A DNA stretch of 64,000 bases from Bacillota bacterium (GCA_023426245.1 JAFABB010000038.1:1-64000); one strand, 5' to 3'; shown: positions 8,035 to 17,103, counted from the stretch's first letter. The notes: a model not told the origin generated them from the sequence alone. Program-made: numbers and translations.

Positions 8035-8480
8035 TGGTCGATTCCTTCAATCAATTTCTGATACCGTGAACCAAAAGGACAAAAACTTACCTTTCGGCCA
8101 TTGGATTCTTGATTATATTCTATTTTAATCTCCAAATAATGGGGATAAATTTTTTTGTTCCATAAATCTCCCCATTCAATCACTACAACCCCCGAGTCAA
8201 TCAGGGAATCAGGATCAAGAATATCTAATTCATTTGGTTCCTTCAAACGATATAAATCCAGGTGAATTAAAGGAATTCGCCCTTGATATGTCTTAATGAT
8301 TTGAAAAGTAGGACTGGTAACCTCTTCTTTGATACCAAGCGCTCTGGCAATCCCCTTGGTAAAGGTCGTTTTTCCAGCTCCCAAATGGCCTGACAAAAAA
8401 AGGAGATCACCGGTATATAACCGCTCTCCAATTTTTTCTCCCAAAAGTATCATTTCCTGTTCTAAACAGATTTCTACCAT
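8028..8480 (-). CDS. tsaE: tRNA threonylcarbamoyladenosine ATPase TsaE
   Basis: 150 residues. The P-loop is GHLGAGKTT at 31-39, followed by TSPTFQIIKTY and the Walker B-like HLDLYRL. TsaE hydrolyses ATP to turn over the TsaB-TsaD complex. It is the first gene of the tsaE-tsaB-rimI operon and starts at ATG 8480 after AAAGGAC. The C-terminal GDLW...IEI is typical for the family. Confidence 0.95.
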   Translation of the reverse strand: MVEICLEQEMILLGEKIGERLYTGDLLFLSGHLGAGKTTFTKGIARALGIKEEVTSPTFQIIKTYQGRIPLIHLDLYRLKEPNELDILDPDSLIDSGVVVIEWGDLWNKKIYPHYLEIKIEYNQESNGRKVSFCPFGSRYQKLIEGIDQC

Positions 8481-8615
8481 GTGAAAGTCCTTTAAGCGGC
8501 TTTAAAATTCTCCAAGAGAATAGTAACATGATGTTTAAATTTGGTCAAGTATTGCTCTAATACAAATTCCTTATGCCATATTTTTCAAAAAATATCGTGA
8601 TCTTCCAATAAAAAA

Positions 8616-8660
8616 TACAGTATGATGCTGTCTAAATCAAAATTAGAGCACGATACTGTA
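8616..8660 (-). terminator. Intrinsic terminator downstream of mazF
   Basis: TACAGTAT pairs exactly with ATACTGTA, and the inner arms TGCT(G)TCTAA and TTAGAGCA also pair imperfectly. On the minus strand the stem is followed by TTTTTTATT. It lies 58 bp past the mazF stop. The rest of 8481-8718 holds no supported gene. Confidence 0.8.
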
Positions 8661-8718
8661 GATTTTAGGGCACGTGTACGCGCCCACAGGCAATTTAAAT
8701 TAGGATTGGTTGGCCATT

Positions 8719-9069
8719 TTAATTTAATACTTTCAGCCCCAAACTAATCATTAATGCATTTTCAACTTTGACCATAGTTTCTTCATCAAGATGAGCTATC
8801 CGCTCTTTCAATCTTTGTTTGTCAATTGTCCGTAATTGTTCCAAGAGAATGACTGAATCTTTTTCCAATTGATACCGGATGGCACTGATTGCGATGTGAG
8901 TTGGTAATTTAGCTCTTTTTATCCTGGATGTGATGGCAGCAATGATTGTAGTCGGACTATACATGTTTCCAATATCATTTTGGATAATCAGTACGGGTCT
9001 GAGACCGCCTTGTTCCGAACCAAGAACCGGATTTAAATTGGCATAATAAATATCGCCGCGATGGATCAT
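8719..9069 (-). CDS. MazF/PemK family endoribonuclease toxin (EndoA type)
   Basis: 116 residues. Conserved features are the N-terminal HRGDIYYANLNPVLGSEQGG (2-21) and the following RPVLIIQND, with the loop TTIIAAITS and the helix LEQLRTIDKQRL. EndoA-type MazF enzymes cleave single-stranded RNA at short motifs and are held inactive by the upstream antitoxin. The gene starts 7 bp after the antitoxin stop. In many Firmicutes this pair follows alr, which is not present here. Confidence 0.95.
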   Translation of the reverse strand: MIHRGDIYYANLNPVLGSEQGGLRPVLIIQNDIGNMYSPTTIIAAITSRIKRAKLPTHIAISAIRYQLEKDSVILLEQLRTIDKQRLKERIAHLDEETMVKVENALMISLGLKVLN

Positions 9070-9076
9070 AAAGGCC

Positions 9077-9352
9077 TTAGTTCCCTTTCACTAGATAATT
9101 CTCATAATTCTCCAGCTCATGGAAATCCTCTTCCAATCCATCTTCAGCTAATAGACGATTGAGTTCGCCCATTTTTTCATAACCATCCCGGCATCTCTTC
9201 ATTTTTTCGCAATAACGACGCTCTTTAATTAATAAAAGCATTGCTTCCCGAATAAATGCGCTTCGGTTTCCTGTTTCCCGGCGGACGATCCCATCAACCT
9301 CTTGGAGGAGACTACCGGGCAAACTGACCATAATTCGTTTAGCCTGCGCCAT
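9077..9352 (-). CDS. Ribbon-helix-helix antitoxin (EndoAI/MazE type)
   Basis: 91 residues. The N-terminal ribbon-helix-helix (AKRIMVSLPGSLLQEVDGIV, then GNRSAFIREAM) binds DNA. The acidic C-terminal tail (about 65-91, many E and D) is the expected toxin-neutralising segment. A clear GGAGGTGGG precedes ATG 9352. It forms a two-gene operon with the MazF-type toxin and probably represses its own promoter. Confidence 0.92.
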   Translation of the reverse strand: MAQAKRIMVSLPGSLLQEVDGIVRRETGNRSAFIREAMLLLIKERRYCEKMKRCRDGYEKMGELNRLLAEDGLEEDFHELENYENYLVKGN

Positions 9353-9390
9353 TAACCCACCTCCAGGAATACTTTACAATGAATATATTT

Positions 9391-9420
9391 ATTATATACA
9401 ATTTTTATGTTTTCAGTCAA
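9391..9420 (-). promoter_or_regulatory. Promoter of the antitoxin-toxin operon
   Basis: Minus strand TTGACT (9420-9415), 18-nt spacer, TATAAT (9396-9391), ending about 40 bp upstream of the antitoxin start. Confidence 0.65.
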
Positions 9421-9487
9421 ATGGGATTGATTCATTTGAAAATGACAATACCGGATTGGAAATTGTCAATGTCGCACATCAGAAAAA

Positions 9488-10129
9488 TCATTGTACTTCC
9501 TGAAAACCAACGACAATTAGGACCCCTTCATCTACTTTAATCATTGCCTTTTCTTCCGTGAATTCATTATGAATCCCGCGGCAGGAATCAAGATAAAGTT
9601 CGGCATTGGTCAATGGGTATAAGAGTCCCTCCGTCGTCACTCCGGTAACCTTTTGAGACAAGGGGATTAACGAAACGGCCCAACCTGGTTTATTGGTTAT
9701 TTGGGCCGAGTTTTCTATGAGGAAAATGTCGTGATACTCATCGAGAAGATGAGCCTCTATTGACTTTGACAAAAGTTTAAGGAGCAGACCAATGTTTCCC
9801 AGCGTATGGTCCAGACGGTTACCCAGGCCCCCCAAAATACGAACCTGTTGAGTTCCTTTTGTTAATGCAAAGTCAATAGCCAACTCTAAATCCGTATAAT
9901 CCTTATGCGTGGGAAATGTATTGATTTCCACATGAGCCTCTTTCATTTGATCCAAAACCGTCTTAGACAGGGAGTCAAAATCGCCCAGTAGAATATGGGG
10001 ATACATACCCAGCTTTGCAAAGTAAGTGCCACCATAATCAGCAGCTATCACTAAATCAGGTCTTGAAGCGAGTTCTTGTTCTAATTGCGGCAAATGAACC
10101 GGGCCTCCACCAACAATTAAAGCTTTCAA
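9488..10129 (-). CDS. thiN: Thiamine pyrophosphokinase
   Basis: 213 residues from TTG 10129, which has GGAGG 7 nt upstream. The longer open frame (GTG 10168) would begin inside the rpsI terminator, so the TTG start is preferred. The enzyme transfers pyrophosphate from ATP to thiamine. Motifs are AADYGG near 29-34, GDFDS near 49-53, HKDYTDLELAI near 75-85 and GGLGNRLDHTLGN near 97-109. It follows rplM-rpsI on the same strand, but a strong terminator separates them. Confidence 0.93.
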   Translation of the reverse strand: MKALIVGGGPVHLPQLEQELASRPDLVIAADYGGTYFAKLGMYPHILLGDFDSLSKTVLDQMKEAHVEINTFPTHKDYTDLELAIDFALTKGTQQVRILGGLGNRLDHTLGNIGLLLKLLSKSIEAHLLDEYHDIFLIENSAQITNKPGWAVSLIPLSQKVTGVTTEGLLYPLTNAELYLDSCRGIHNEFTEEKAMIKVDEGVLIVVGFQEVQ

Positions 10130-10162
10130 ATTTATCCTCCAAAAAAAATCCGGCATAAAACA

Positions 10163-10185
10163 AAACACGACTTAAAGTCGTGTTT
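10163..10185 (-). terminator. Intrinsic terminator of the rplM-rpsI operon
   Basis: A 10-bp stem (AAACACGACT with AGTCGTGTTT) around a 3-nt loop is followed on the minus strand by TGTTTTATG. It lies 13 bp past the rpsI stop and overlaps the upstream part of the thiN open frame. Confidence 0.9.
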
Positions 10186-10197
10186 AAATTTTTATCA

Positions 10198-10608
10198 TTA
10201 ACGTTTAGAGAATTGCGGAGCTTTACGGGCCTTCTTCAACCCATATTTACGTCTTTCCTTCATTCGAGGGTCACGAGTCAAAAATCCAGCCTTTTTTAAA
10301 GGGGAACGAAACTCATCCTCCACTTTAAGTAAAGCACGGGCGATTCCATGCCGTACAGCCCCAGCTTGACCACTGGTGCCTCCACCATGAACACTGGCTA
10401 AAACATCATATTTTCCTTCAGTATTCGTCACTGATAAAGGTTGTTTAACGATAAGTTCAAGAACTTTACGTCCGAAATAATCCATTACCGGCTTACCGTT
10501 CACAATAATATTTCCCTGACCAGATACTAATCGGACTTTAGCAATTGAACACTTTCTTCGACCTGTTCCATAAAAAACTGATTTGCTTGCTTTTTTAGCG
10601 CGTGGCAT
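10198..10608 (-). CDS. rpsI: 30S ribosomal protein S9
   Basis: 136 residues, with the YGTGRRKCSIAKVRL start motif, GTSGQAGAVRHGIARAL in the middle and the basic C terminus ending QFSKR, which contacts P-site tRNA. Second gene of rplM-rpsI, 18 bp after rplM, as in most bacteria. Confidence 0.98.
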   Translation of the reverse strand: MPRAKKASKSVFYGTGRRKCSIAKVRLVSGQGNIIVNGKPVMDYFGRKVLELIVKQPLSVTNTEGKYDVLASVHGGGTSGQAGAVRHGIARALLKVEDEFRSPLKKAGFLTRDPRMKERRKYGLKKARKAPQFSKR

Positions 10609-10626
10609 ATATTTTCTCCTCCTTTC

Positions 10627-11061
10627 TTAGGCCTTAACCTCGAGTTTTTCTGGTACTTGAGCTTGATGAGGATGCTCGGAACCACGATAAACTCGCAATT
10701 TCTTAATCATTTGCCGACCTAAGCGGTTATGAGGAAGCATACCCCAAATCGTTTTCGTAAGTGCATATTCCGGTTTCTCCCGAAGCAGTTTACCATAAGA
10801 TAAGGCCTTTAACCCACCCGGATACATAGAATGGGTGTAATGAATTTTTTCAACCATCTTTTTTCCGGTTAACTTAATTTTCTCAGCATTGATAATAATG
10901 ACATGATCACCACAGTCAACGTTAGGAGTAAATTCAGGTTTGTTTTTTCCACGAAGAACAGAGGCAACAACTGAGGCCAATCTACCCAAAGTCTTTCCTT
11001 CGGCATCCACTACGTACCACTTACGTTGGACTTCGCCGGGCTTAGCTAAATAAGTTGACAT
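10627..11061 (-). CDS. rplM: 50S ribosomal protein L13
   Basis: 144 residues, normal length. It begins STYLAKPGEVQRKWYVVDA and contains GDHVIIINAEKI and VWGMLP-like residues (WGMLPHNRLGR). L13 is an early assembly protein of the large subunit. A GGGGGG-rich ribosome binding site lies upstream. A long leader with one hairpin separates the promoter from the start. Confidence 0.98.
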   Translation of the reverse strand: MSTYLAKPGEVQRKWYVVDAEGKTLGRLASVVASVLRGKNKPEFTPNVDCGDHVIIINAEKIKLTGKKMVEKIHYTHSMYPGGLKALSYGKLLREKPEYALTKTIWGMLPHNRLGRQMIKKLRVYRGSEHPHQAQVPEKLEVKA

Positions 11062-11094
11062 TTTAAAATTCCCCCCTGCATGAATGCTGTAAAT

Positions 11095-11137
11095 TTCTCA
11101 ATCAGTCATCTGACACAAAACATAAACTGTTTGAGAA
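11095..11137 (-). promoter_or_regulatory. Hairpin in the rplM leader (possible L13 autoregulatory site)
   Basis: In the 5' untranslated region, TTCTCAAACAGT pairs with ACTGATTGAGAA with a single A-A mismatch. Several Firmicutes carry an L13 leader RNA in this position that mediates autogenous control. That this is the same element is inference from position and shape. Confidence 0.5.
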
Positions 11138-11169
11138 AAAAGGGCCGTATATAAATTTACGACTTTTAT

Positions 11170-11198
11170 ATTATACCAGAACGTTTTCAGAAAGGCAA
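11170..11198 (-). promoter_or_regulatory. rplM-rpsI promoter
   Basis: Minus strand TTGCCT (11198-11193), 17-nt spacer, TATAAT (11175-11170), about 110 bp upstream of rplM. Confidence 0.75.
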
Positions 11199-11226
11199 AT
11201 AAATTTATTCTATATTTCACAATCTA

Positions 11227-12522
11227 TTATGGACTTGTTGTTGGTAGAGAAGGCTTAGCATCTAACTCCGATTTTATCTCTGCATCAGGCGCAACTCCCT
11301 CAACAAGCAATTCATTTTTTAAACGGTATTTATGGTAATCATAGCGACTACTCGGATTCCAAAATATCCATTCCTTAAGACCGGAATTTTCAACAGCCTT
11401 GATTTGTGCCAGCAACTGTTCTCTACCATAGCGATTCCTGAGCGAAAAGTCTTGAAGCCAGGGACGAATGATCACTTTCCGAGGTACATTTGCGATTTTC
11501 AGTTGGGCATCTGTCAGGCTTTTATAAACAGTCTCATAAGGTCTGCCATCAGGGTCCGCGATATTATATTGTCCGCGATAATAATGGGATGGATAAACCA
11601 TTGGGCAAATAACATCAACCCCCTCGGCTACCTTTTCCATTACTTGCCCTATCCCCATATCATCTTGAGCTGAGCAGGTCAATCCAAAAACATCCGCTGA
11701 GATTTTTACTCCAAGCGGTTTTAACTCTTGATATGCATATTTCAAGTAATCCCTTATGACATCGGATTTAACACGTCCATCTATCTTTGGATACCTGCAA
11801 TCCCGAATATTCCCATCACTTGTAAAACGTACATAGTCAAATTGAATTTCACGGAAGCCATGATTGACCGCTTCTTTGGCTATACTTATATTGTAATCCC
11901 AAACCTCTTTGTTATAAGGATCAACCCAATTTAAGCCTTTATAATCATGCCACAACCCACCGTCTGATCTTTTGACCGCTAAATCAGGGCGATGTTTGGC
12001 CAGATATGGATCCTTAAAAACCACGATTCGGGCAATGGGATAAATTTGATTCTGTTTTAATACAGTCATAATTTTTTCAGGATCATATTTTTTGTAACTG
12101 GAACCTATTGAATTGACTAATGGCACTTTACTGGGGTAACTAATCATACCGGTATCATCTTTTACATCAATAACCAATGAATTCACTTCGGTTTTATGAA
12201 TAAAATCTACCACCTGATTAAAAGCTTTGGTTCCCGCAATCCAGCTGGTTAAATAAACCCCTTTGACAACGGCTGGCTCGGGTACAGGCGGTAACTCATT
12301 ATCGCCAATTCCATTTTCACTATCATTGATACTCATCATTTCGTGAGTTTCTCCTAAGGTTTCCCGAAGTCGAATGTCAAATGCCCCGCTCATAGAAGGT
12401 ACCCACCCAAATTGACGGTTGCCTTTGGAATTTTTTGATCTTGCGGTATTCACTCCAGTCCCTAAAACAAAAATCATCGCAAAACAAATAATCAATATAT
12501 ATATTTTTGTTGCCTTTGACAT
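11227..12522 (-). CDS. Putative secreted glycoside hydrolase-like protein (DUF4015)
   Basis: 431 residues. A signal segment (about 5-27) is followed by a low-complexity stretch, then a DUF4015/COG1306 TIM-barrel-like domain from about residue 87 (GVYLTSWIAGTKAFN). Conserved pieces are SLVIDVKDDTG near 135, GLNWVDPYNKEVWDY near 216, GFREIQFDYVRF near 242 and CPMVYPSHYYRGQY near 312. The family is annotated as a putative glycoside hydrolase but I know of no settled substrate. GGAGG precedes ATG 12522. It stands between the ribosomal operon and the CBS-ACT gene as a separate unit. Confidence 0.85.
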   Translation of the reverse strand: MSKATKIYILIICFAMIFVLGTGVNTARSKNSKGNRQFGWVPSMSGAFDIRLRETLGETHEMMSINDSENGIGDNELPPVPEPAVVKGVYLTSWIAGTKAFNQVVDFIHKTEVNSLVIDVKDDTGMISYPSKVPLVNSIGSSYKKYDPEKIMTVLKQNQIYPIARIVVFKDPYLAKHRPDLAVKRSDGGLWHDYKGLNWVDPYNKEVWDYNISIAKEAVNHGFREIQFDYVRFTSDGNIRDCRYPKIDGRVKSDVIRDYLKYAYQELKPLGVKISADVFGLTCSAQDDMGIGQVMEKVAEGVDVICPMVYPSHYYRGQYNIADPDGRPYETVYKSLTDAQLKIANVPRKVIIRPWLQDFSLRNRYGREQLLAQIKAVENSGLKEWIFWNPSSRYDYHKYRLKNELLVEGVAPDAEIKSELDAKPSLPTTSP

Positions 12523-12685
12523 CCTTAGCCTCCTGCTATAGCAATCAATTATTCCAAGTAACCGTTTGAAGAAACAGTTGTAAACTTTATTCGCTCATCA
12601 TTTTTAATTTTCCCTCATATAATGGGACATCTTAATCAAAGCTGCTTTGAAAATTGCTTTTAGATTCACTATAAAAAAACAATAA

Positions 12686-12737
12686 GATATACAATATATA
12701 TAGCCTTTCTATAGGCAATTTATATATATTGTATATC
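12686..12737 (-). terminator. Long 17-bp inverted repeat, probable terminator of the CBS-ACT gene
   Basis: GATATACAATATATATA at 12686-12702 pairs perfectly with 12721-12737, and a nested GCCT/AGGC stem sits in the 18-nt loop. On the minus strand it is followed by TTATTGTTTTTTT. It lies 88 bp past the CBS-ACT stop. The remainder of 12523-12824 shows nothing else. Confidence 0.7.
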
Positions 12738-12824
12738 CTCTACCTTGCAATTTATTTTAAGACAACCCCTTTAACAACGCAATTACTATGACTCGTTCTT
12801 GAAGTAAAAGAAATTCACGAAAAA

Positions 12825-13466
12825 TCAGTTCCATGTGGAAACATGAAGTACTTTGTAGCCTTTTTCTTTTAACCTTTCAACGATTGCTTGCGATTGAGGA
12901 CTATCAAGTCTTAATACTAGTTCTCCCGAACTACGATCCCGATGAAATAGTGCCAATGAAACAATGTTGATACTTTCAGCCCGAAGTAAGTCCGTTATTT
13001 GGGCAATTGCACCAACCCGATCTTCCAGATCAATGGAAATCCTGGTGCCAATTCTCTTTAACCCCATCAGATCGATGAAAGCATCGAATATATCCGACTC
13101 GGTGATAATTCCAACCAGTTTATCCTGTTCGATAACTGGCAGGGCGCCAACTTCTTTTTCCCTCATCAATAAAGCGGCTTCTTCCAAAGTGACATTTGGG
13201 TTTATCGTTATCGGATTCTTCGTCATGGCATCTTTAACCAATAATTTGGATAAAACATAATTTAATTCCCAAACACTGAGGGTCGTTGCTTGCGACGGAC
13301 TGACTTTTAAAAGGTCATCTTGAGTAATGATCCCTACTAATTTTTCATCATGCATAACGGGAAGCCTGGCAAAATTATTCTTGCGAAATATTTCACCGGC
13401 TTCGATGACAGGCGCTGAATCTTTAATAGTAACCGGGTTTACCGTCATTCGATCTTTCACAAACAT
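12825..13466 (-). CDS. CBS domain pair with C-terminal ACT domain (AcuB-like)
   Basis: 213 residues. Two CBS motifs (about 1-58 with LVGIITQDDLL, and about 76-135 with LVGIITESDIF) form a Bateman module that usually binds adenine nucleotides. An ACT domain (about 140-213, beginning RISIDLEDRVGAIAQITDLL) is typically an amino acid-binding module. AcuB-like proteins combine these domains. It lies 74 bp downstream of the liv operon, so it may be an amino acid or energy sensor linked to branched-chain amino acid uptake; this is inference. Confidence 0.88.
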   Translation of the reverse strand: MFVKDRMTVNPVTIKDSAPVIEAGEIFRKNNFARLPVMHDEKLVGIITQDDLLKVSPSQATTLSVWELNYVLSKLLVKDAMTKNPITINPNVTLEEAALLMREKEVGALPVIEQDKLVGIITESDIFDAFIDLMGLKRIGTRISIDLEDRVGAIAQITDLLRAESINIVSLALFHRDRSSGELVLRLDSPQSQAIVERLKEKGYKVLHVSTWN

Positions 13467-13539
13467 ACCTGCGACCCCCTTTAATATTTGTTTATATTAT
13501 TAAATTCGGCATAGCAAGATTTTTCTTTAGAACTTTTCT

Positions 13540-14280
13540 TCAACCGCCCAGATAAGCTTTCTTTACTTGCTCATTTTGGGCCAATTCTCCAGCCGGCCCT
13601 TCCAATACAATTTTACCGGTTTCCAATACGTAGGCACGGTGGGCTATTGAAAGCGCCATATGGGCATTTTGCTCAACAAGCAAGATCGTCGTTCCGTTTT
13701 TATTAATCTCTTCAATGATCGAAAAGATTTCTTTCACAAGTAGAGGCGCTAATCCCATCGAAGGTTCATCCATTAACATTAATTTAGGGCGGGACATCAA
13801 AGTCCTACCAATGGCCAACATTTGTTGTTCTCCGCCGCTTAATGTTCCGGCTATTTGATGTATCCTTTCTTTCAAACGCGGAAAACTCGAGAATACCTGT
13901 TCATAGTCTTTTTTAACATTATGTTTATCCCGCCTGGTATATGCGCCCATCTCTAAATTTTCCATTACCGATAAATTGGCAAAAATCCGCCTACCTTCTG
14001 GGACTTGAGCTAATCCTCTTTCAACAATCTTGTTGGCCGAAACACCAATCAAAGTTTGATTCATAAAGGTGATATCTTCGGCTTTGCTGGGTATCAGCCC
14101 TGATAAGCTATGAAGAATTGTGGTTTTCCCTGCTCCGTTTGCCCCGATTAAAGTGACGATTTCTCCTTCGGCTACTTCAAAACTAACATCATGGAGTGCA
14201 TGAATGGTTCCATAATAAACATTTAAATTTTTCACTGAGAGCATATTGGAATGATTTTGCATTGATGAATGATTAAGCAT
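13540..14280 (-). CDS. livF: Branched-chain amino acid ABC transporter ATP-binding protein LivF
   Basis: 246 residues from ATG 14280, which overlaps the livG stop by 8 bp and has AAGGAGGTGG upstream; the longer open frame inside livG is not used. Walker A is GANGAGKTT, the signature is LSGGEQQML, Walker B is LMLMDEPSMGL, and the H-loop follows LLVEQN. LivF and LivG are the ATPases of the high-affinity leucine/isoleucine/valine importer. Last gene of livJ-livH-livM-livG-livF. Confidence 0.95.
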   Translation of the reverse strand: MLNHSSMQNHSNMLSVKNLNVYYGTIHALHDVSFEVAEGEIVTLIGANGAGKTTILHSLSGLIPSKAEDITFMNQTLIGVSANKIVERGLAQVPEGRRIFANLSVMENLEMGAYTRRDKHNVKKDYEQVFSSFPRLKERIHQIAGTLSGGEQQMLAIGRTLMSRPKLMLMDEPSMGLAPLLVKEIFSIIEEINKNGTTILLVEQNAHMALSIAHRAYVLETGKIVLEGPAGELAQNEQVKKAYLGG

Positions 14281-15061
14281 CGGCACCCACCTCCTTACCG
14301 AGGTACGCTTTAATAACCATAGGATTTTTACTAATTTCTGCGGGTAATCCTTCCGCAATGATCTGTCCATAATCAAGAACCACAATCCGTTCACATATAC
14401 CCATTACCAAATTCATATCATGCTCAATTAAAAGTATCGTCAATTTGAACTTTGTCCGAATAAATTGGATCAGTTGCATTAAGTCCTTGGTTTCTTGAGG
14501 GTTCATTCCGGCAGCCGGCTCATCCAATAACAACAAACGCGGGTTTGTAGCCAGAGCTCTCACAATTTCCAATTTACGTTGTTCGCCATAAGGCAGGTTT
14601 TTTGCCAATTCTTTACTTTTATGATGGATATTAAAAATTTCCAGTAGGTTCATGGCCTTTTGTGTTATTTCGCCTTCTTCCTTATAAAAGGCAGGCGTTC
14701 TTAAGATGGACTGTATTGCATTATAACGTACCTGAAAATGAAAAGCGATTCGTACATTATCAAGTACGGTCAAGTCTTTGAAAAGTCTAATATTTTGAAA
14801 AGTCCGGGCTAAACCCATTTTTGTTATTTGATACGGTTTTTGTTTATTAATGTTCTTTAATTCATTTCCGGTGTTGAAAAGAATTTCGCCTTCTGAAGGA
14901 GTATAAACGCCGGTAATCATATTAAAAATAGTAGTTTTACCTGCACCATTGGGGCCGATTAAACCAATCAATTCCCCGGGCTCGATTTTTAGATTAAAAT
15001 CCGATACTGCCTTTAACCCGCCAAAAAATATGGAAATATTTTTTGCATTAAGAACACTCAT
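14273..15061 (-). CDS. livG: Branched-chain amino acid ABC transporter ATP-binding protein LivG
   Basis: 262 residues. Walker A is GPNGAGKTT near 35-43. The LivG-type insert with GLARTFQNIRLFKDLTVLDN follows, then the signature-like LPYGEQRKLEI and Walker B LLLLDEPAAGM. The C terminus ISKNPMVIKAYLG is typical of LivG. It overlaps livM by 4 bp (ATGA) and livF by 8 bp. Confidence 0.95.
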   Translation of the reverse strand: MSVLNAKNISIFFGGLKAVSDFNLKIEPGELIGLIGPNGAGKTTIFNMITGVYTPSEGEILFNTGNELKNINKQKPYQITKMGLARTFQNIRLFKDLTVLDNVRIAFHFQVRYNAIQSILRTPAFYKEEGEITQKAMNLLEIFNIHHKSKELAKNLPYGEQRKLEIVRALATNPRLLLLDEPAAGMNPQETKDLMQLIQFIRTKFKLTILLIEHDMNLVMGICERIVVLDYGQIIAEGLPAEISKNPMVIKAYLGKEVGADA

Positions 15062-16056
15062 TCGTGGCCACCTGCTTTCATAACGCCTTTCTTATTGAAA
15101 AATGTTTTTTTTACCCACTTTTTCAAATCCTCAACAATTCCAATAAGACCTGTTGGCTTAAAGAGCATGATAAAAATTAAAATTAAAGGATAAATTACCA
15201 AGCGGTAATCTTGCAATATTCGTAGGAATTCTTGAAGATAGGTGAGAATAAACCCCGTGGCCACCGTTCCAACAATACTTCCCATGCCGCCCAATACGAC
15301 GATCATCAAAAAATCCATTGATTTTAACCAAGTAAACATCGTTGGATTTAGATAACCAAACAATAAGGCATATAATCCACCACCAATCCCTGCAATAAAT
15401 GCCGAGAGAGTAAAGGCAAACATTTTATAATAAAAGACATTAATACCCATTGCATTTGCAGCAATTTCATCTTCCCGAATGGATACGATGGCACGGCCCT
15501 GAGAGGATTTGATTAAATTATTAACCAATACAATCATAGCTGCCATAAAAAAGTATACCCAAACAAAGGAGATCATAGGCCCCAAATTAATATCGTTGCT
15601 AAAAGAGGGAACACCTTTCAAACCGGCCGCACCACCGGTCAGGCTTTCCATATTAACCATAATCACCCGGATAATCTCACCAAAGCCAAGGGTAACGATA
15701 GCCAAATAATCGCCTTTGAGTCTTAATGTTGGAAAACCAATGATGATTCCAAAAAGAGCCGTAATAACTCCACCGATTAATATCGCAGGTAATAAAGGCA
15801 TATGAACCTTCATGATTAAAATAGCGGTGGAATATGCGCCAATTGCCATAAAACCCGCATGCCCCAGAGCTAATTGACCTGTAAATCCCGATATTAAATT
15901 TAATCCTAATGCCACAATCACATTGATAGCAGCAAAAGTTAAAATCTGGGCGGTATATTCATCTAAAATTCCCAAATACATTAAAGCAACTATAATAATC
16001 GCGCCTGCAATTACTATAGCAAATGGAATTAGGAAATTTTTCTTTTTCGTATTCAT
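15058..16056 (-). CDS. livM: Branched-chain amino acid ABC transporter permease LivM
   Basis: 332 residues from ATG 16056, with GAGGTG 6 nt upstream; a GTG three codons earlier is less likely. About nine hydrophobic segments. The LivM signature GLNLISGFTGQLALGHAGF lies near 50-70, and VVLGGMGSIVGTVAT near 255. It forms the membrane channel together with LivH and overlaps livG. Confidence 0.94.
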   Translation of the reverse strand: MNTKKKNFLIPFAIVIAGAIIIVALMYLGILDEYTAQILTFAAINVIVALGLNLISGFTGQLALGHAGFMAIGAYSTAILIMKVHMPLLPAILIGGVITALFGIIIGFPTLRLKGDYLAIVTLGFGEIIRVIMVNMESLTGGAAGLKGVPSFSNDINLGPMISFVWVYFFMAAMIVLVNNLIKSSQGRAIVSIREDEIAANAMGINVFYYKMFAFTLSAFIAGIGGGLYALLFGYLNPTMFTWLKSMDFLMIVVLGGMGSIVGTVATGFILTYLQEFLRILQDYRLVIYPLILIFIMLFKPTGLIGIVEDLKKWVKKTFFNKKGVMKAGGHE

Positions 16057-16071
16057 CTGCTTCACCTCATG

Positions 16072-16974
16072 TTATACCTTTTCACTAATATTACGGCCCA
16101 TAATTCCGGCTGGTTTAACAATTAATATAATGATTAGAATCCCAAAAGCGATCGCATCTGCCATTTGTGAAGAAATAAAACCTTTGGTCAAGGTTTCTGC
16201 AATTCCCAAGATAAATCCACCAATCATAGCTCCGGGAATACTACCAATACCCCCTAAAACAGCAGCTACAAAAGCTTTTAATCCCGGCATCATGCCCATT
16301 AACGGTTCGACTTGAGGATAAGCACTTGCAAATAAAATACCCGCTGCAGCGGCTAAAGCTGAACCAATCGCAAATGTGAAGGAAATAATGATATTAACGT
16401 TTATTCCCATTAAGTATGCGGCTCCCCTGTCAAAAGAAACAGCTCGCATCGCTTTGCCAACCTTTGTATAATTAACAATATAATTGAGCAGAAACATCAA
16501 TAAAACCGATACCAAAAGTACAATGATCTGGGTTTGACTGATGTCAACCCCAAAAATCGTTAAACTAAATTTATTGGGAAGAAGGGGAAATTGCTTCGGA
16601 TTGGGTCCAATCGGCGGAAAAACCCGTGCTCCGTTTTCCAAAAAGAATGATACCCCGATTGCAGTAATCAAGCCATTGATTCGAGGTGCACTTCTTAAAG
16701 GTTTATAACAAGTTCTTTCCATTAAAATTCCGATGATCGCACATAAGAGCATTGCGACAACGAATGCTAATATGAAACTTAATGGGGTGACCGTTGAAGC
16801 AATTAAGATAAAAAATCCGGTAAAAGCACCGAGCATCAGCAAGTCTCCGTGGGCAAAGTTAATCAATTGGGCAATTCCGTAAACCATAGTGTAACCAAGA
16901 GCAATGAGGGCGTAAATACTTCCTAACGATATTCCGTTTACTAATTGTTGTAAAAATTCTTGTGCAAATCCCAT
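16072..16974 (-). CDS. livH: Branched-chain amino acid ABC transporter permease LivH
   Basis: 300 residues from ATG 16974 with AAGGGGTGG upstream; 32 codons of extra open frame are not used. Multi-spanning permease with the LivH signature GSIYALIALGYTMVYGIAQL near 14-33 and AVLGGIGSIPGAMIGG near 235-250. It is 15 bp from livM. A stable stem-loop and a GC-rich 12-mer lie between it and livJ. Confidence 0.94.
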   Translation of the reverse strand: MGFAQEFLQQLVNGISLGSIYALIALGYTMVYGIAQLINFAHGDLLMLGAFTGFFILIASTVTPLSFILAFVVAMLLCAIIGILMERTCYKPLRSAPRINGLITAIGVSFFLENGARVFPPIGPNPKQFPLLPNKFSLTIFGVDISQTQIIVLLVSVLLMFLLNYIVNYTKVGKAMRAVSFDRGAAYLMGINVNIIISFTFAIGSALAAAAGILFASAYPQVEPLMGMMPGLKAFVAAVLGGIGSIPGAMIGGFILGIAETLTKGFISSQMADAIAFGILIIILIVKPAGIMGRNISEKV

Positions 16975-17103
16975 AGGACCACCCCTTAATAAGCAATATC
17001 TTCGCGCGCATGCGCATGACTGATAAATCTCTCCACGACTAACGGATCTGCAAAGATTCGTAAAGAACAATCTCGGAACTTCCGTGCAACAGATCTATCA
17101 TAA

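Noticed and set aside
10130..10168. A longer ThiN from GTG 10168
   Set aside because: This part lies in the rpsI terminator; TTG 10129 has GGAGG and matches family length.
14281..14394. A longer LivF starting inside livG
   Set aside because: The ATG at 14280 has a strong Shine-Dalgarno sequence and gives the normal LivF N terminus.
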